Shown piece after piece: positions 6,074-14,943 of a stretch of DNA of 31,371 nt. The DNA is from a virus: IMG/VR virus record IMGVR_UViG_3300043119_000026, positions 1-31,371 of that record; one strand, written 5' to 3'. A program made the position numbers and the translations under genes. The notes beneath the pieces are model-generated. The model saw nothing but the letters and a program-made list of their open reading frames with translations. It ran no database searches and was not told where the DNA came from. Each line of letters starts with the position of its first letter. Position 1 is the stretch's first letter.

Positions 6074-8111
6074 CGGTAGCCTCGGATTCTTAGAAACAGA
6101 AACAACCCAACAGCGCCAAGAGGCGTTGCAGGCATACCTTCGTAATCCTTACGGCAACGAGATTGAAGGCAAGTCGAGCATCGTCACTGGCGAGGTTGCA
6201 GAAGCCATTGATGGCGCTTTGCCGCCTTTGGTGCGAATCTTTACAGCCTCGGATGAGGTTGTTCGCTTTGACCCTCGCGGCCCTAATGATGAAGCTGGCG
6301 CTAAACAAGCGACTGAGTACGTCAATTGGGTGTTTAACCGCGATAACTCAGGCACGATCATTCTTCACAACTGGTTCAAAGACGCGCTACTGCAAAAGGT
6401 TGGCGTGGTCAAAGCCTATTGGGAAGACAAAGAAGATGTGCGGAAAGAAAAGTACCGCGATCTTTCTGAAGATGAGCTTGCAATGCTTTTGTCCGATAAG
6501 TCAATGGAAGTTGTTGACAAGGACGAAGTAGAGAATCCTTTGCTTGACCCTCAAGGTAACGAAGTGCTTGACCAGATGGGTCAGCCTGTCACTTACAAGT
6601 CTTTCAGCGTCACAGTTGGCAAGAAGTCTAAGTCTGGTCGCGTTGTCGTTGAGAACGTGCCACCTGAAGAATTCCTAATCTCTAAACGCGCCAAGACAAT
6701 CGAAGATTCTCCTTTTGTTGCTCACCGCCGATTGATGACCCGCAGCGACTTGATCGCTATGGGCTTTGATGAAGACGTAGTAACAGGCTTGCCTTCATCT
6801 AGTGCGCTAACGTACACACCAGAGCATTTGGCTCGTTTCTCCAATGGTGAATTGGCTGAAGACTTGGCTGGTGGCGATAAGGCAATGACTACGGTTGAAG
6901 TCTTTGAGTGCTACGTTAAGTGCGATATGGATGATGACGGTATCGCTGAACTGCGCCAAGTGTTTTACGCTGGCAATGAAATCTTGAGCGATGAAGAATG
7001 TGACTATGTGCCGTTCTACTCAATTTGCCCTATTCCAGTTCCACATAAGTTCTTTGGTCAATCTCTGGCAGACCGTACAACTGACATTCAGTTGATTAAA
7101 ACGACCATCACACGCCAGATTCTTGATAACCTGTATCTGACCAACAACGCCCGTGTTACGGCTGTTGACGGTCAAGTAAACATGGATGATCTGCTTACAT
7201 CTACCGCTGGTGGTGTAATTCGTGTGAAGTCTGCTGGCGCTGTGCAACAGTTGTCTGTGCAAAACGTGGCTTCTCAGGCTTTCCCAATGCTGCAATACTT
7301 GGATTCAATCCAACAAAAGCGCACTGGCGTGACAGAAGCAAGCCAAGGTCTTGACCCGTCTATCCTGCAAAACGTCACCGCCGCCGCTGTTGCTTCTATG
7401 CAACAAAGTGCTGCTGGCAAGATTGAAATGATTGCTCGAATCTTTGCTGAGACAGGCGTTAAAGAGTTGTTCAAAGGCATCTTGCATCTTCTCTGCAAGT
7501 ACCAAGACAAGCCTCGTATTGTTCGTATGCGTGGTAACTACACGGCTTTTGACCCTCGTGAATGGTCGAATCAGTACGATGTGGACATTAACGTGGGCCT
7601 CGGTGCTGGCAACCGCCAAGAGCAAATGGCTATGTTGAACATGGTTCTTGCCAAACAAGAGCAAGTGCTTCAGCAAATGGGGCCAGCTAACCCACTGGTT
7701 TCAATGGGCCAGTACCGTAACACATTGGGCCGTATGGTTGAAGCCGCTGGTTTCAAAGATTCTGCTGAGTTCTACAAGGCTATTACGCCTGAACAAGATC
7801 AGATGATGAGCCAGCCACAACAGCCGCAACAGCCACCAGTGCCGCCTGAAATTCAAGCGTACATGGCTAAGACGCAGGCTGACATTCAGGCACAACAGAT
7901 GAAGGCTGAAGCTGACATTAAATTGGCGCGTGAAAAAGCTATTGCTGAATTGCAGTTGATGCGTGAAAAGAATGCTGCACAGATTCAGTTCGAGCGTGAA
8001 AAAGCAGCCGCAATGATGCAGTTGAGAGAAGAAGAATTTATGGCTGAAGCTCGATTGAAGGCCATGAAGGTTGGCGCTGGTATCACTTCTAACGTAGAAA
8101 TTCCAGGGTAA
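6027..8111 (+). CDS. Portal protein (podovirus type)
   Basis: This 694-residue protein resembles the portal/head-tail connector of podoviruses (P22/BPP-1-like in size and style). Visible parts are the N-terminal PYGNEIEGKSSIVTGEVAEAI segment (about 42-62), the conserved middle PFYSICPIPVPHKFFGQSLADRT and the following LIKTTITRQILDN helix. The C-terminal Gln/Pro stretch leads into a long Ala/Lys/Glu coiled coil (about residues 610-680), comparable to portal barrel helices. Portals form the dodecameric DNA channel at one capsid vertex. AAAGG lies just before the ATGATG start, so initiation may be at either ATG (6027 or 6030). Confidence 0.92.
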   Translation: MMSQDKLKSIIQAEIDGSLGFLETETTQQRQEALQAYLRNPYGNEIEGKSSIVTGEVAEAIDGALPPLVRIFTASDEVVRFDPRGPNDEAGAKQATEYVNWVFNRDNSGTIILHNWFKDALLQKVGVVKAYWEDKEDVRKEKYRDLSEDELAMLLSDKSMEVVDKDEVENPLLDPQGNEVLDQMGQPVTYKSFSVTVGKKSKSGRVVVENVPPEEFLISKRAKTIEDSPFVAHRRLMTRSDLIAMGFDEDVVTGLPSSSALTYTPEHLARFSNGELAEDLAGGDKAMTTVEVFECYVKCDMDDDGIAELRQVFYAGNEILSDEECDYVPFYSICPIPVPHKFFGQSLADRTTDIQLIKTTITRQILDNLYLTNNARVTAVDGQVNMDDLLTSTAGGVIRVKSAGAVQQLSVQNVASQAFPMLQYLDSIQQKRTGVTEASQGLDPSILQNVTAAAVASMQQSAAGKIEMIARIFAETGVKELFKGILHLLCKYQDKPRIVRMRGNYTAFDPREWSNQYDVDINVGLGAGNRQEQMAMLNMVLAKQEQVLQQMGPANPLVSMGQYRNTLGRMVEAAGFKDSAEFYKAITPEQDQMMSQPQQPQQPPVPPEIQAYMAKTQADIQAQQMKAEADIKLAREKAIAELQLMREKNAAQIQFEREKAAAMMQLREEEFMAEARLKAMKVGAGITSNVEIPG

Positions 8112-8115
8112 AAAT

Positions 8116-9138
8116 ATGAAAGAACTTCAAGCACTACTTAATGACATAGCAGCTCAAGGTCGCAACGGCGATACGATGCTTGCACATATCAATCCGCAAG
8201 AAGCAAATCTTTTAAAGTCACTTGGCGGCTCTGGAACAATAAACCCTAAAACTGGATTGCCTGAGTTTTGGGGATGGAAAAGCATTACCAATGCAGTTAG
8301 TGATATTGGTAGCAGTATTGATGACACAATCGTTAGTCCAGTTGTTGATACAGTTAAAGATGTAGGCTCTGCAATAGATGATGAGATTCTTCGCCCTGTA
8401 AACGATGAGTTAGCTGGCCTTGACGATTTTGTAAACGAAAACGTGCCAGGCGGTTGGGCTGGAGTAATTTTGATTGCAGCAGGCGTTTATTACGCGCCTG
8501 AGATTGGTGCTTACTTCAGTTCAACTGGTGAGGTGATGACTGCCGAGCAAGCTGCTGCTGCTACTGCTGAAGCTGGCACTGCTGAAGCTGGTGCTAGTAT
8601 GACCGCTGCCGAAGCAAATGCTGCAATTACAGCAGAACAAGCTGGCGCTATGACCGCTGCCGAAGCAAATGCTGCAATTGCGGCAGAGCAATCAGCTGCT
8701 GCCGCTGCCGCCTCTGCAACTCCAGCGCAAGCCGCCGCAGCTAAAGCCGCTGGCATGACGTTAATTGACTATGCAAAGGCTGGTCTTTTGGTTAATGCTT
8801 TAACTGGCGACCCGCTTGGTTTGTCTGGGGGAACTGGCGGTGGTGGCGGTGGTGGTGGTGGCTCAACAGGATTTGCACAAGTTGATATTCCTGTTGAATG
8901 GAAATCTCCAACTTATGCCGCACCTTCTGCGCCGATTGATCTAAGCTCGATCTTTAGCAACCAGAATATGCTTGGTGGCACACAATGGCAAAACCTGCCT
9001 AGCCAACAACCAAATGTGTCATTCAATGATATATTTGCATCAGGACAACAACAAACGCCAATGGGTACGCCCGTTGACATTAACCAGATCGTGAGTGCAA
9101 TCCTTGGACAAGCCGCAACTAGCCAGAAATCTGCTTAA
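8116..9138 (+). CDS. Ala/Gly-rich structural protein, unknown role
   Basis: This 340-residue protein has an N-terminal block (HINPQEANLLKSLGGSGTINPKTGLPEF) that recurs in podovirus head-region proteins, repeated SIDDTI/AIDDEI segments (57-110) and a hydrophobic stretch GWAGVILIAAGVYYA (113-127). There follows an Ala-rich domain with two copies of MTAAEANAAI (about 162 and 179), a Gly run (240-249) and a Gln-rich tail. The hydrophobic segment and disorder suggest a virion or ejection component, but this is not proven. It sits between portal and scaffold genes. Confidence 0.7.
   Translation: MKELQALLNDIAAQGRNGDTMLAHINPQEANLLKSLGGSGTINPKTGLPEFWGWKSITNAVSDIGSSIDDTIVSPVVDTVKDVGSAIDDEILRPVNDELAGLDDFVNENVPGGWAGVILIAAGVYYAPEIGAYFSSTGEVMTAEQAAAATAEAGTAEAGASMTAAEANAAITAEQAGAMTAAEANAAIAAEQSAAAAAASATPAQAAAAKAAGMTLIDYAKAGLLVNALTGDPLGLSGGTGGGGGGGGGSTGFAQVDIPVEWKSPTYAAPSAPIDLSSIFSNQNMLGGTQWQNLPSQQPNVSFNDIFASGQQQTPMGTPVDINQIVSAILGQAATSQKSA
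8598..8679 (+). repeat. Tandem 51-bp-period repeat inside the Ala-rich gene
   Basis: An identical 31-bp unit occurs at 8598-8628 and 8649-8679, a 51-bp (17-residue) period encoding MTAAEANAAI plus a divergent AEQ-containing linker. Identity at the DNA level, including third codon positions, points to a recent in-frame duplication. Confidence 0.85.
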
Positions 9139-9334
9139 CGATGAATTCTTTATGGGCGAACTTGAAGCCCTAAAGAACGCAGAGTTGCAGACTATCGTTT
9201 ATTCATTGCCTAATCAGGTGGAAGAACGAGAAGTTGCGTATTCCAAGATAAACGCATTACAATTAGTTATCGCGCACTTTGAATCAATTGCCGCTACAAG
9301 CGAGATTGCCAAAAAGCGCTGGAAGATTCTGTAA
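9095..9334 (+). CDS. Small conserved phage protein
   Basis: This is a protein of up to 79 residues with a conserved-looking core LLNDEFFMGELEALKN, EEREVAYSKINALQLVIAHFESIA and a KKRWKIL end, a pattern I associate with small helical proteins in podovirus structural regions. The start is uncertain. A GTG at 9095 would overlap the previous gene by 44 bp and include the LLND motif, whereas the ATG at 9152 would leave only 60 residues. No strong Shine-Dalgarno sequence decides. Function unknown. Confidence 0.65.
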   Translation: MQSLDKPQLARNLLNDEFFMGELEALKNAELQTIVYSLPNQVEEREVAYSKINALQLVIAHFESIAATSEIAKKRWKIL

Positions 9335-9381
9335 GGAAACTTACACCGTGGTCACGGATTGACTGACAACTTGGGTAGAAA

Positions 9382-10332
9382 ATGAGCGAAGCCACGACAC
9401 CTACGGGTAGTGAATCGTTAAATGTGAATCAAGCTGCAAATGCTTTTTTCGGCATGATGGGTACTGACGAAGGCGCTGAAACCAGCCAACCAGAAGAAGT
9501 AACCGAAGACGAAGAAGCCATTGAAGGCGAGTCAGAAGCTGAGTTGGTGGATTCTGAAGAAGCAGAGCAAGAGCAAACTAGCACTTTTAAGGTCAAAGCG
9601 GCTGGCGAAGAACGTGAAGTTACTCTTGAGCAGCTTATTGAGGGCTACCAACTAGGTCAAGACTACACAAAGAAAACCCAAAAGCTCTCTGAAGATAAGC
9701 GTGTCGTTGAAGCTGAACGCACAAAGATCGCAGAAGCAAACAAATTAAGAGACCAGTACGCCCAACGCTTGCAGATGATGGAACAATTCCTGAATCAGCA
9801 AAACAAAGGTGAAAATCTTGAGGCTTTGAAAGAAGTTGACCCAATCGGCTATGCCGTTAAAGTCGCTGAACAAAACCAACGAGAGAAGCAGTTAGCAGTC
9901 CTGCAACAAGAACAGCAACGCATTGCCCAACAGCAACAAGCCGAGCAATCTGAGCGCCTGCAAAGCCATCTCGCTGAAGAAAGTCAGAAACTTACGTCAG
10001 CTATCCCAGGTTACGGAAACCCTAAAGAGGGCGACCAAATCCGCAAAGACATTCGCGATTACGCAAAGTCAATCGGATGGAGTGACCAAGAGCTTGCAGG
10101 GTTGTATGACTCTCGTGCTGTTTTGAGTTTGTATCATGGCATGAAGTATTCAAAACTTCAGAGCAATAAGCCTTCAATCGCCAAAAAGGTGGAAGCAGCT
10201 CCGAAGATGATGAAGGCTGGAACATCAACGCCACGAAATACGGCCTCAGAGCAGCAAAAAAACACATTGGCGCAGTTGAAGCGAACTGGTAAAGTTCGTG
10301 ACGCTGCAAACGCATTTGAACGATTCTTATAA
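9382..10332 (+). CDS. Capsid scaffolding protein
   Basis: This 316-residue protein has a strongly acidic N-terminal region (residues 29-64, rich in Glu and Asp), a short fold around FKVKAAGEEREVTLEQLIEG, and a long Gln/Glu/Lys coiled coil (about 95-205). A basic C-terminal part follows, which in scaffolds contacts the capsid protein. It lies directly upstream of the major capsid gene, as expected. Scaffolds direct procapsid assembly and are then lost. The identification rests on composition and position. Confidence 0.85.
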   Translation: MSEATTPTGSESLNVNQAANAFFGMMGTDEGAETSQPEEVTEDEEAIEGESEAELVDSEEAEQEQTSTFKVKAAGEEREVTLEQLIEGYQLGQDYTKKTQKLSEDKRVVEAERTKIAEANKLRDQYAQRLQMMEQFLNQQNKGENLEALKEVDPIGYAVKVAEQNQREKQLAVLQQEQQRIAQQQQAEQSERLQSHLAEESQKLTSAIPGYGNPKEGDQIRKDIRDYAKSIGWSDQELAGLYDSRAVLSLYHGMKYSKLQSNKPSIAKKVEAAPKMMKAGTSTPRNTASEQQKNTLAQLKRTGKVRDAANAFERFL

Positions 10333-10345
10333 GGAAACTTGAATC

Positions 10346-11281
10346 ATGGCAACCTACCAAACCTACACCGCTATTGGTCAGCGCGAAGACCTGTCTGACG
10401 TTATTTATAACATCAGCCCAACTGACACCCCATTCATCTCGTCTATCGGCAAGGGTAAAGCCACTGCTACTTACCACGAGTGGCAAACTGACAGCTTGGC
10501 TTCGGTCAACACTTCTAACTTTGCTGTTGAAGGCGCTGCTGCATCTGATGCAACTATGTCTCCTACAACCCGCGCTGGCAACCGCACTCAGATCAGCCAA
10601 AAGACTGTCAAAGTCTCTGGCACTTTGGATGCTGTGGACAAAGCTGGTCGTAAGTCTGAAAAGGCTTACAGCTTGGCTAAAGCCTCTGCTGAAGTTAAGC
10701 GCGACATGGAAGCCATCTTGTTGAGCAACCAAGCATCTTCTGCTGGTGACGCTTCTACTGCCCGTAAATTGGGTGGCTTGCAAGCATGGTTGGCAACTAA
10801 CGGTGACTTCGGTTCGGGCGGCTCTGCTGGTGCTTCTGGCTCAACAGCCCGTACCACTGGTACTGACCGTACTTTCACTGAAGACATCTTGAAGACTGTG
10901 GTTGCAGAAGTCTACACCGCTGGCGGTTCGCCAAAAGTGTTGATGGTTCGCCCTAACCACAAGCAAATCGTGTCTGCCTTTGCTGGTATCGCTGCACAGC
11001 GTTACATGGCTCCTGCTGATGCTCCTACGACCATCATCGGTGCTGCTGACGTTTACATGAGCGACTTCGGTTCTATCTCTGTTGTGCCTAACCGTTTCAT
11101 CACTACAACTGATGTTGCGTTTATCGTTGACCCAGATATGGCTTCTGTTGCTTACCTGCGCCCATTCCAAACAAACGAATTGGCAAAAACTGGTGACGCT
11201 GAAATGACTCAATTGCTGGTGGAATACACCTTGCAAGTGTCTAACGAAGCTGCTCACGGCATCATCGCTGACATTACCTAA
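10346..11281 (+). CDS. Major capsid protein (SU10/DUF5309 type)
   Basis: This 311-residue protein resembles HK97-fold capsid proteins of the SU10/DUF5309 group. It has an N-terminal EDLSDVIYNISPTDTPFISSIGK segment, the strand TYHEWQTDSL, a long spine-helix region (AYSLAKASAEVKRDMEAILL), a Gly/Ser loop (about 152-165), and VLMVRPNHKQIVSAF followed by strands ending in VDPDMASVAYLRPF. A strong AAGGAAAC site precedes the ATG, and a good terminator follows, typical for the most highly expressed gene of the genome. Confidence 0.93.
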   Translation: MATYQTYTAIGQREDLSDVIYNISPTDTPFISSIGKGKATATYHEWQTDSLASVNTSNFAVEGAAASDATMSPTTRAGNRTQISQKTVKVSGTLDAVDKAGRKSEKAYSLAKASAEVKRDMEAILLSNQASSAGDASTARKLGGLQAWLATNGDFGSGGSAGASGSTARTTGTDRTFTEDILKTVVAEVYTAGGSPKVLMVRPNHKQIVSAFAGIAAQRYMAPADAPTTIIGAADVYMSDFGSISVVPNRFITTTDVAFIVDPDMASVAYLRPFQTNELAKTGDAEMTQLLVEYTLQVSNEAAHGIIADIT

Positions 11282-11300
11282 TAGGTAAAAAAGCAAAACA

Positions 11301-11334
11301 AAGCGCCTCTATGTTCACGCATAGGGGCGTTTTT
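11301..11334 (+). terminator. Intrinsic terminator after the capsid gene
   Basis: CGCCTCTATG (11304-11313) pairs with CATAGGGGCG (11320-11329) with one G-U pair and a 6-base loop, followed by TTTTT at 11330-11334. It should reduce transcription of downstream tail genes relative to capsid. Confidence 0.88.
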
Positions 11335-11341
11335 GTTAGAA
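11314..11341 (+). promoter_or_regulatory. Possible promoter built into the terminator, leaderless start
   Basis: TAGAAT (11336-11341) lies eight bases before the ATG at 11349, with TTCACG (11314-11319) 16 bp upstream as a weak -35. No Shine-Dalgarno sequence precedes that ATG. Transcription from this element would start at or next to the start codon. The -35 match is only fair. Confidence 0.3.
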
Positions 11342-11348
11342 TCTAATC

Positions 11349-11663
11349 ATGGACACACCTATTCAATATCGCAAACAAACTGCCCACCAAGACGGTGATG
11401 GCGGCGTAATCATTGCTACCAAGCAAGATGTTTCTGGAATTATTGAAACGAATAAACGTGAATTTAATTCCTACGATGAACGTGCAAAATGGTCAGATCA
11501 CCTATTTGGGAACAAGATTGCATCAATTCCAAACACCGTGATTGATGATTTGAATAAGCAAGGCATCATGCGTGGGTTTGCAATTGTGGATGAAGTGCGT
11601 TTTGCATCATTCCTAAATGACCCAATGAATCGCGCTTGGCGCACACGACCAGGACAAGTATGA
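11349..11663 (+). CDS. Conserved head-region phage protein
   Basis: This 104-residue hydrophilic protein has a central IETNKREFNSYDERAKW segment and an IASIPNTVIDDLNKQGI segment, then a C-terminal DPMNRAWRTRPGQV. Proteins with this layout lie between capsid and adaptor genes in other podoviruses, where their function is not established. The ATG has no Shine-Dalgarno sequence and may be leaderless. The stop overlaps the adaptor start (ATGA). Confidence 0.75.
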   Translation: MDTPIQYRKQTAHQDGDGGVIIATKQDVSGIIETNKREFNSYDERAKWSDHLFGNKIASIPNTVIDDLNKQGIMRGFAIVDEVRFASFLNDPMNRAWRTRPGQV

Positions 11664-12280
11664 GCATCGCAACCTACTCTGAGTTAAAGACAGCCGTTGC
11701 CAATTACTTGGCTCGTACTGACTTAACCGATCAAATTCCTGACTTCATTCGATTTGCAGAGCTTCGTTTGCGCCGTGAGTTGCGTATTCGTCAAATGCTC
11801 AAATCGGTGACTACTGCAACAACAGGCGGTGATTCAACTGTTGAATTGCCAAGTGACTTTCTTGAAATTCGTGACTTTGCCGTTGTGACAAACCCAATTC
11901 AGCCTCTGACTTACTCAAGTCCTGCTGTGTTTAGCCGCAATACTCGATCAACAGAAAGCGGTAAGCCTCTAGATTACACAATCTTGGCCTCTGAGTTTCA
12001 GTTGGCTCCAGTTCCTGATGGCACTTACACGCTGAAACTGTTGTACTTTGCAGCTCCTACATTCTTGGGCGATACAAACTCAAGCAACGTATTTCTTGCA
12101 AACTCACCTGATGCGCTTTTGTACGCTTCACTTCTTGAAGCAGAGCCTTACATCATGAACGATGCTCGAATCAATACATGGGGAACTATGTATGACCGAG
12201 CTATCTCCACAATCACCAAGTCTGACGAATCTTCTCAGTATTCTGGTGTTCCACTGTCAATGACAACCACACTGAGGTAA
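11660..12280 (+). CDS. Phage adaptor (head-tail connector) protein
   Basis: This protein of 206 residues starts at the ATG at 11660, which overlaps the upstream stop. It resembles podovirus adaptor proteins (P22 gp4-like placement): YSELKTAVANYLARTDLTDQIPDFIRFAELRLRRELR at the N-terminus, a VELPSDFLEIRDF segment, then beta-rich LKLLYFAAPTFL and a helical end with LLEAEPYIMNDARI. The adaptor ring joins portal to tail. Gene order (capsid, small protein, adaptor, tail proteins) supports the assignment. Confidence 0.85.
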   Translation: MSIATYSELKTAVANYLARTDLTDQIPDFIRFAELRLRRELRIRQMLKSVTTATTGGDSTVELPSDFLEIRDFAVVTNPIQPLTYSSPAVFSRNTRSTESGKPLDYTILASEFQLAPVPDGTYTLKLLYFAAPTFLGDTNSSNVFLANSPDALLYASLLEAEPYIMNDARINTWGTMYDRAISTITKSDESSQYSGVPLSMTTTLR

Positions 12281-12283
12281 TTT

Positions 12284-12670
12284 ATGTCTGAAATGAGTAA
12301 CTACTTAGAGAACGCACTGGTTAATGCAACCTTGCGTAATACCGCTTATACAAGCCCATCGGCTGTGTACTTGGCTCTTTACACTGCTGACCCAACAGAT
12401 GCTGATTCAGGCACTGAAGTCTCTGGCACTTCATACGCCCGTCAAGCCATCACTTTTGGCGCACCTTCTAACGGCGTGACTACTAACTCTGCTGCAATTG
12501 AGTTTCCTCAAGCTGGTGGCTCATGGGGTACGGTTACACACGTTGGCATTCGTGACGCTTCTACTTCTGGCAATCTGCTGTTTCACACTGCCTTGGATGC
12601 TTCAAAGACCATTGCAACTGGTGACGTTTTCCGTGTTGCCTCTGGCTCGTTGAGCGTAACCTTGGCGTGA
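12284..12670 (+). CDS. Small beta-rich virion protein (tail-fibre-like family)
   Basis: This 128-residue protein has the common phage pattern of SNYLENALVNATLRNT, then VYLALYTADPTD, SYARQAITFG, VTHVGIRDASTSGNLLFH and a final LSVTLA strand. Homologous-looking proteins are usually annotated as tail fibre or minor structural proteins. Several short beta strands suggest a compact beta sandwich. Its exact place in the virion cannot be read from sequence. Confidence 0.75.
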   Translation: MSEMSNYLENALVNATLRNTAYTSPSAVYLALYTADPTDADSGTEVSGTSYARQAITFGAPSNGVTTNSAAIEFPQAGGSWGTVTHVGIRDASTSGNLLFHTALDASKTIATGDVFRVASGSLSVTLA

Positions 12671-12671
12671 T

Positions 12672-13502
12672 ATGGCTGACCTGCTCCCACCGTGGACAAT
12701 TGACAGCCTAGACAATCTCAAGGCTAGTCTTGACGATTTAACGCTGTCTCTTGACAGTGAGTTATATACAACGTCAGTCACACTGTGGGATGCTTACGGC
12801 TCGGTCAATGCGACTGCAACTGTAAGCTCTGGGTCAACCGTCACGTTTGGAGCTTCGGCTTCTGTCTCCACTTCAGCGACAGTATCGTGTGAAGCAATCA
12901 GGGTTGTCATTGGCACTGGCTCAATAGAAGCCTCTGCAAGCGCTTCATGCGATGCGACTAGGGTTTGTATTGGCAATGCCTCAATAACGGCTTCTGCAAC
13001 TGTTTCTGCTGATGCACAGCGTGTTGCTATCGCTTCTGCTGATATTGTTTGCAATGCAACTGTTGAGGCTAATGGTGGCCTGCTGTTAAGTGGTGTTGCA
13101 GATGTAGCGTGTTCCGCTACGGTAAGCGCTGATTCTGTCCGTGTTCGCACTGCTGATGCGGCTATCTCTGCTGATGCAACATTTACTGCTTTGGGCGGTA
13201 TAACTGCAAACGCTGATGCTTCTTTTGTTTGTGAAGCAACCGTTACTGCTGACGCTTATGCAGTTTTTGACTTTGCTGGTTCAATCAATTGCGAAGCGAT
13301 CATTGTTTGTAATGGCGTAAGGATGGGCGACAATTGGGGCGATGTTGCTGGCTCTGATAACACTTGGTCTGATGTGTCGGTAGGTGGAAGCACTTGGACT
13401 GATGCAAGCGCAAACTCAAACACTTGGGAAGATGTTTCTGCGGGTTCTAACTCGTGGTCAGATTCTTCTACTTCGACAAATACATGGTTAAGACAGGGCT
13501 GA
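12672..13502 (+). CDS. Repetitive beta-structured virion protein
   Basis: This 276-residue protein is dominated by repeats. Residues about 45-225 carry imperfect units of roughly 17-22 residues of the type ASATVSADAxR with alternating small and beta-branched residues and scattered cysteines. Residues about 230-272 carry short units ending in NTW (NTWSDV, STWTDA, NTWEDV, NSWSDS, NTW). Such repeats predict an elongated beta solenoid or stacked strands, as in fibres or decoration proteins. Function is inferred from position among tail genes only. Confidence 0.7.
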   Translation: MADLLPPWTIDSLDNLKASLDDLTLSLDSELYTTSVTLWDAYGSVNATATVSSGSTVTFGASASVSTSATVSCEAIRVVIGTGSIEASASASCDATRVCIGNASITASATVSADAQRVAIASADIVCNATVEANGGLLLSGVADVACSATVSADSVRVRTADAAISADATFTALGGITANADASFVCEATVTADAYAVFDFAGSINCEAIIVCNGVRMGDNWGDVAGSDNTWSDVSVGGSTWTDASANSNTWEDVSAGSNSWSDSSTSTNTWLRQG

Positions 13503-13503
13503 T

Positions 13504-14943
13504 ATGGCTACACAACGAATTCCTTTTGGCGAGTGGATGCCAGATCAGCCTGGCATTAGCGGCGCTTTGACTGACGCAAAGAACTGCGTTTCTCAAGCTG
13601 TTGGTTATGGCCCATTCCCTCAAGCTGTGGCCTTCTCTGCTGCGGCTGCTGAAAACCTTACAAGCGTTTTTGCTAGTAAACAACCAGATGGCGTAACAAA
13701 GTTGTTTGCCGCTGGTCGCACTAAGATTTACACAGTCTCTGGTGTTGGCGCTGTAACAGAAGTCAATTCTGGCTATTCAACGTCAGCAAGTGAGCGTTTC
13801 CGCTTTACTCAGTTTGGCGATGTTGTTATTGCTACCGATAACTCGTCAAAGTTGCAGGCTTGGACATTAGGGACTTCTACCGCATTTGCTGACTTGGCTG
13901 CTTCTGCTCCAGTGGCTAAATACATCACAGTCGTTCGTGACTTTGTTGTGGTGGCTAACACTTTTGAAAGCTCAAAGCAAGAGCAGTATCGTGTTCGTTG
14001 GTCTGGAATCAATGATGAGACTACATGGACACCTTCAGCGACTAACCAAGCTGACTATCAAGACATTGCCGATGGCGGTCAGATCATGGGCATCCGTGGT
14101 GGTGAGTTTGGGCTTGTTCTATGTGAGCGAAGTATCCACCGCATGAGCTATATCGGCTCACCGTTGATTTTCCAGTTTGACAACATCAGCCGCAACAAGG
14201 GTTGCATGGTTTCTGGCTCTATCGCTCAATATCAAGGCATCACATTCTTCTTGTCTGATGATGGTTTCTATATGTGCGATGGTCAAAGTGTTCAACCAAT
14301 CGGCTCTGAAAAGGTAGACCGTTGGTTCTTGGATGACGTAAGCGAGAACGACTATGGCACTATGTCAGCCGCCGTTGACCCTGTTCGCAAGCTAATTTTG
14401 TGGAACTACAAGAGCAAAGACGGTTCGCGAAAGCTGATGGCTTACAACTTCAACACAAAAAAGTGGACTTACACAGAAGCTGGCACAGATTTTATTTCTG
14501 ACGCTTCTAGTGCATCTTCTACGCTTGAAGAACTTGACAGCATCAGCTCATCTATTGATGCGCTTGCTACTCCAATGGATTCAATCCTTTTTGCTGGCGG
14601 TAAATACTTCTTGGGCGGTACTTTGGCAACAAAGGTAATGACCTACACAGGCACACCAATGACTGCGCGAATCCAAACAGGAGACATTGAGGCTGGAGGT
14701 CAATCGTTGGTTACTTTGGCTCGACCACAAGTAGATCAAGGCTCTGCGACTGTTTCAATTGCTTCGCGCCGCCTTTTGAATCAGGATATTACTTACAGCA
14801 CACCAGTGGCTGCAAGTGACGATAACCGTGTTTCATTGCGTGGATCAGGCAAATACCATCGTATTCAGGTAAACCCTACTGGTGATCGCTGGAAGTCAGC
14901 CGTTGCCGTAGATATTGACCTAGTTGGTCAAGGGGTTCGCTAA
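13504..14943 (+). CDS. Tail hub/DNA stabilization-like protein, probable beta-propeller
   Basis: This 479-residue protein begins IPFGEWMPDQPGISGALTDAKN, a pattern shared with podovirus tail proteins comparable in place to P22 gp10 or T7-type nozzle proteins. Repeated blade-like strands follow: KLFAAGRTKIYTV, VVIATDNSSKLQAW, ITFFLSDDGFYMCDG and LILWNYKSKDG. It ends with strands and a VAVDIDLVGQGVR tail. The likely role is to plug and extend the portal-adaptor channel. The last base of its stop is the first base of the next ATG (TAATG). Confidence 0.82.
   Translation: MATQRIPFGEWMPDQPGISGALTDAKNCVSQAVGYGPFPQAVAFSAAAAENLTSVFASKQPDGVTKLFAAGRTKIYTVSGVGAVTEVNSGYSTSASERFRFTQFGDVVIATDNSSKLQAWTLGTSTAFADLAASAPVAKYITVVRDFVVVANTFESSKQEQYRVRWSGINDETTWTPSATNQADYQDIADGGQIMGIRGGEFGLVLCERSIHRMSYIGSPLIFQFDNISRNKGCMVSGSIAQYQGITFFLSDDGFYMCDGQSVQPIGSEKVDRWFLDDVSENDYGTMSAAVDPVRKLILWNYKSKDGSRKLMAYNFNTKKWTYTEAGTDFISDASSASSTLEELDSISSSIDALATPMDSILFAGGKYFLGGTLATKVMTYTGTPMTARIQTGDIEAGGQSLVTLARPQVDQGSATVSIASRRLLNQDITYSTPVAASDDNRVSLRGSGKYHRIQVNPTGDRWKSAVAVDIDLVGQGVR

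Noticed and set aside
6163-6531. Second-frame open reading frame inside the portal gene
   Set aside because: Leu/Arg/Ser-rich alternative frame without ribosome binding site; the portal frame has clear family features across this region.
8511-8756. Ala-rich open frame of 81 codons on the minus strand
   Set aside because: It is the antisense shadow of the Ala-rich, GC-skewed repeats in the structural gene at 8116-9138; it has no ribosome binding site or family pattern.
10022-10783. Long minus-strand open frame (253 codons) opposite scaffold and capsid genes
   Set aside because: It lies antisense to two well-supported genes, has low-complexity Ser/Leu/Cys composition and no recognisable domain; explained by codon bias of the genes on the plus strand.
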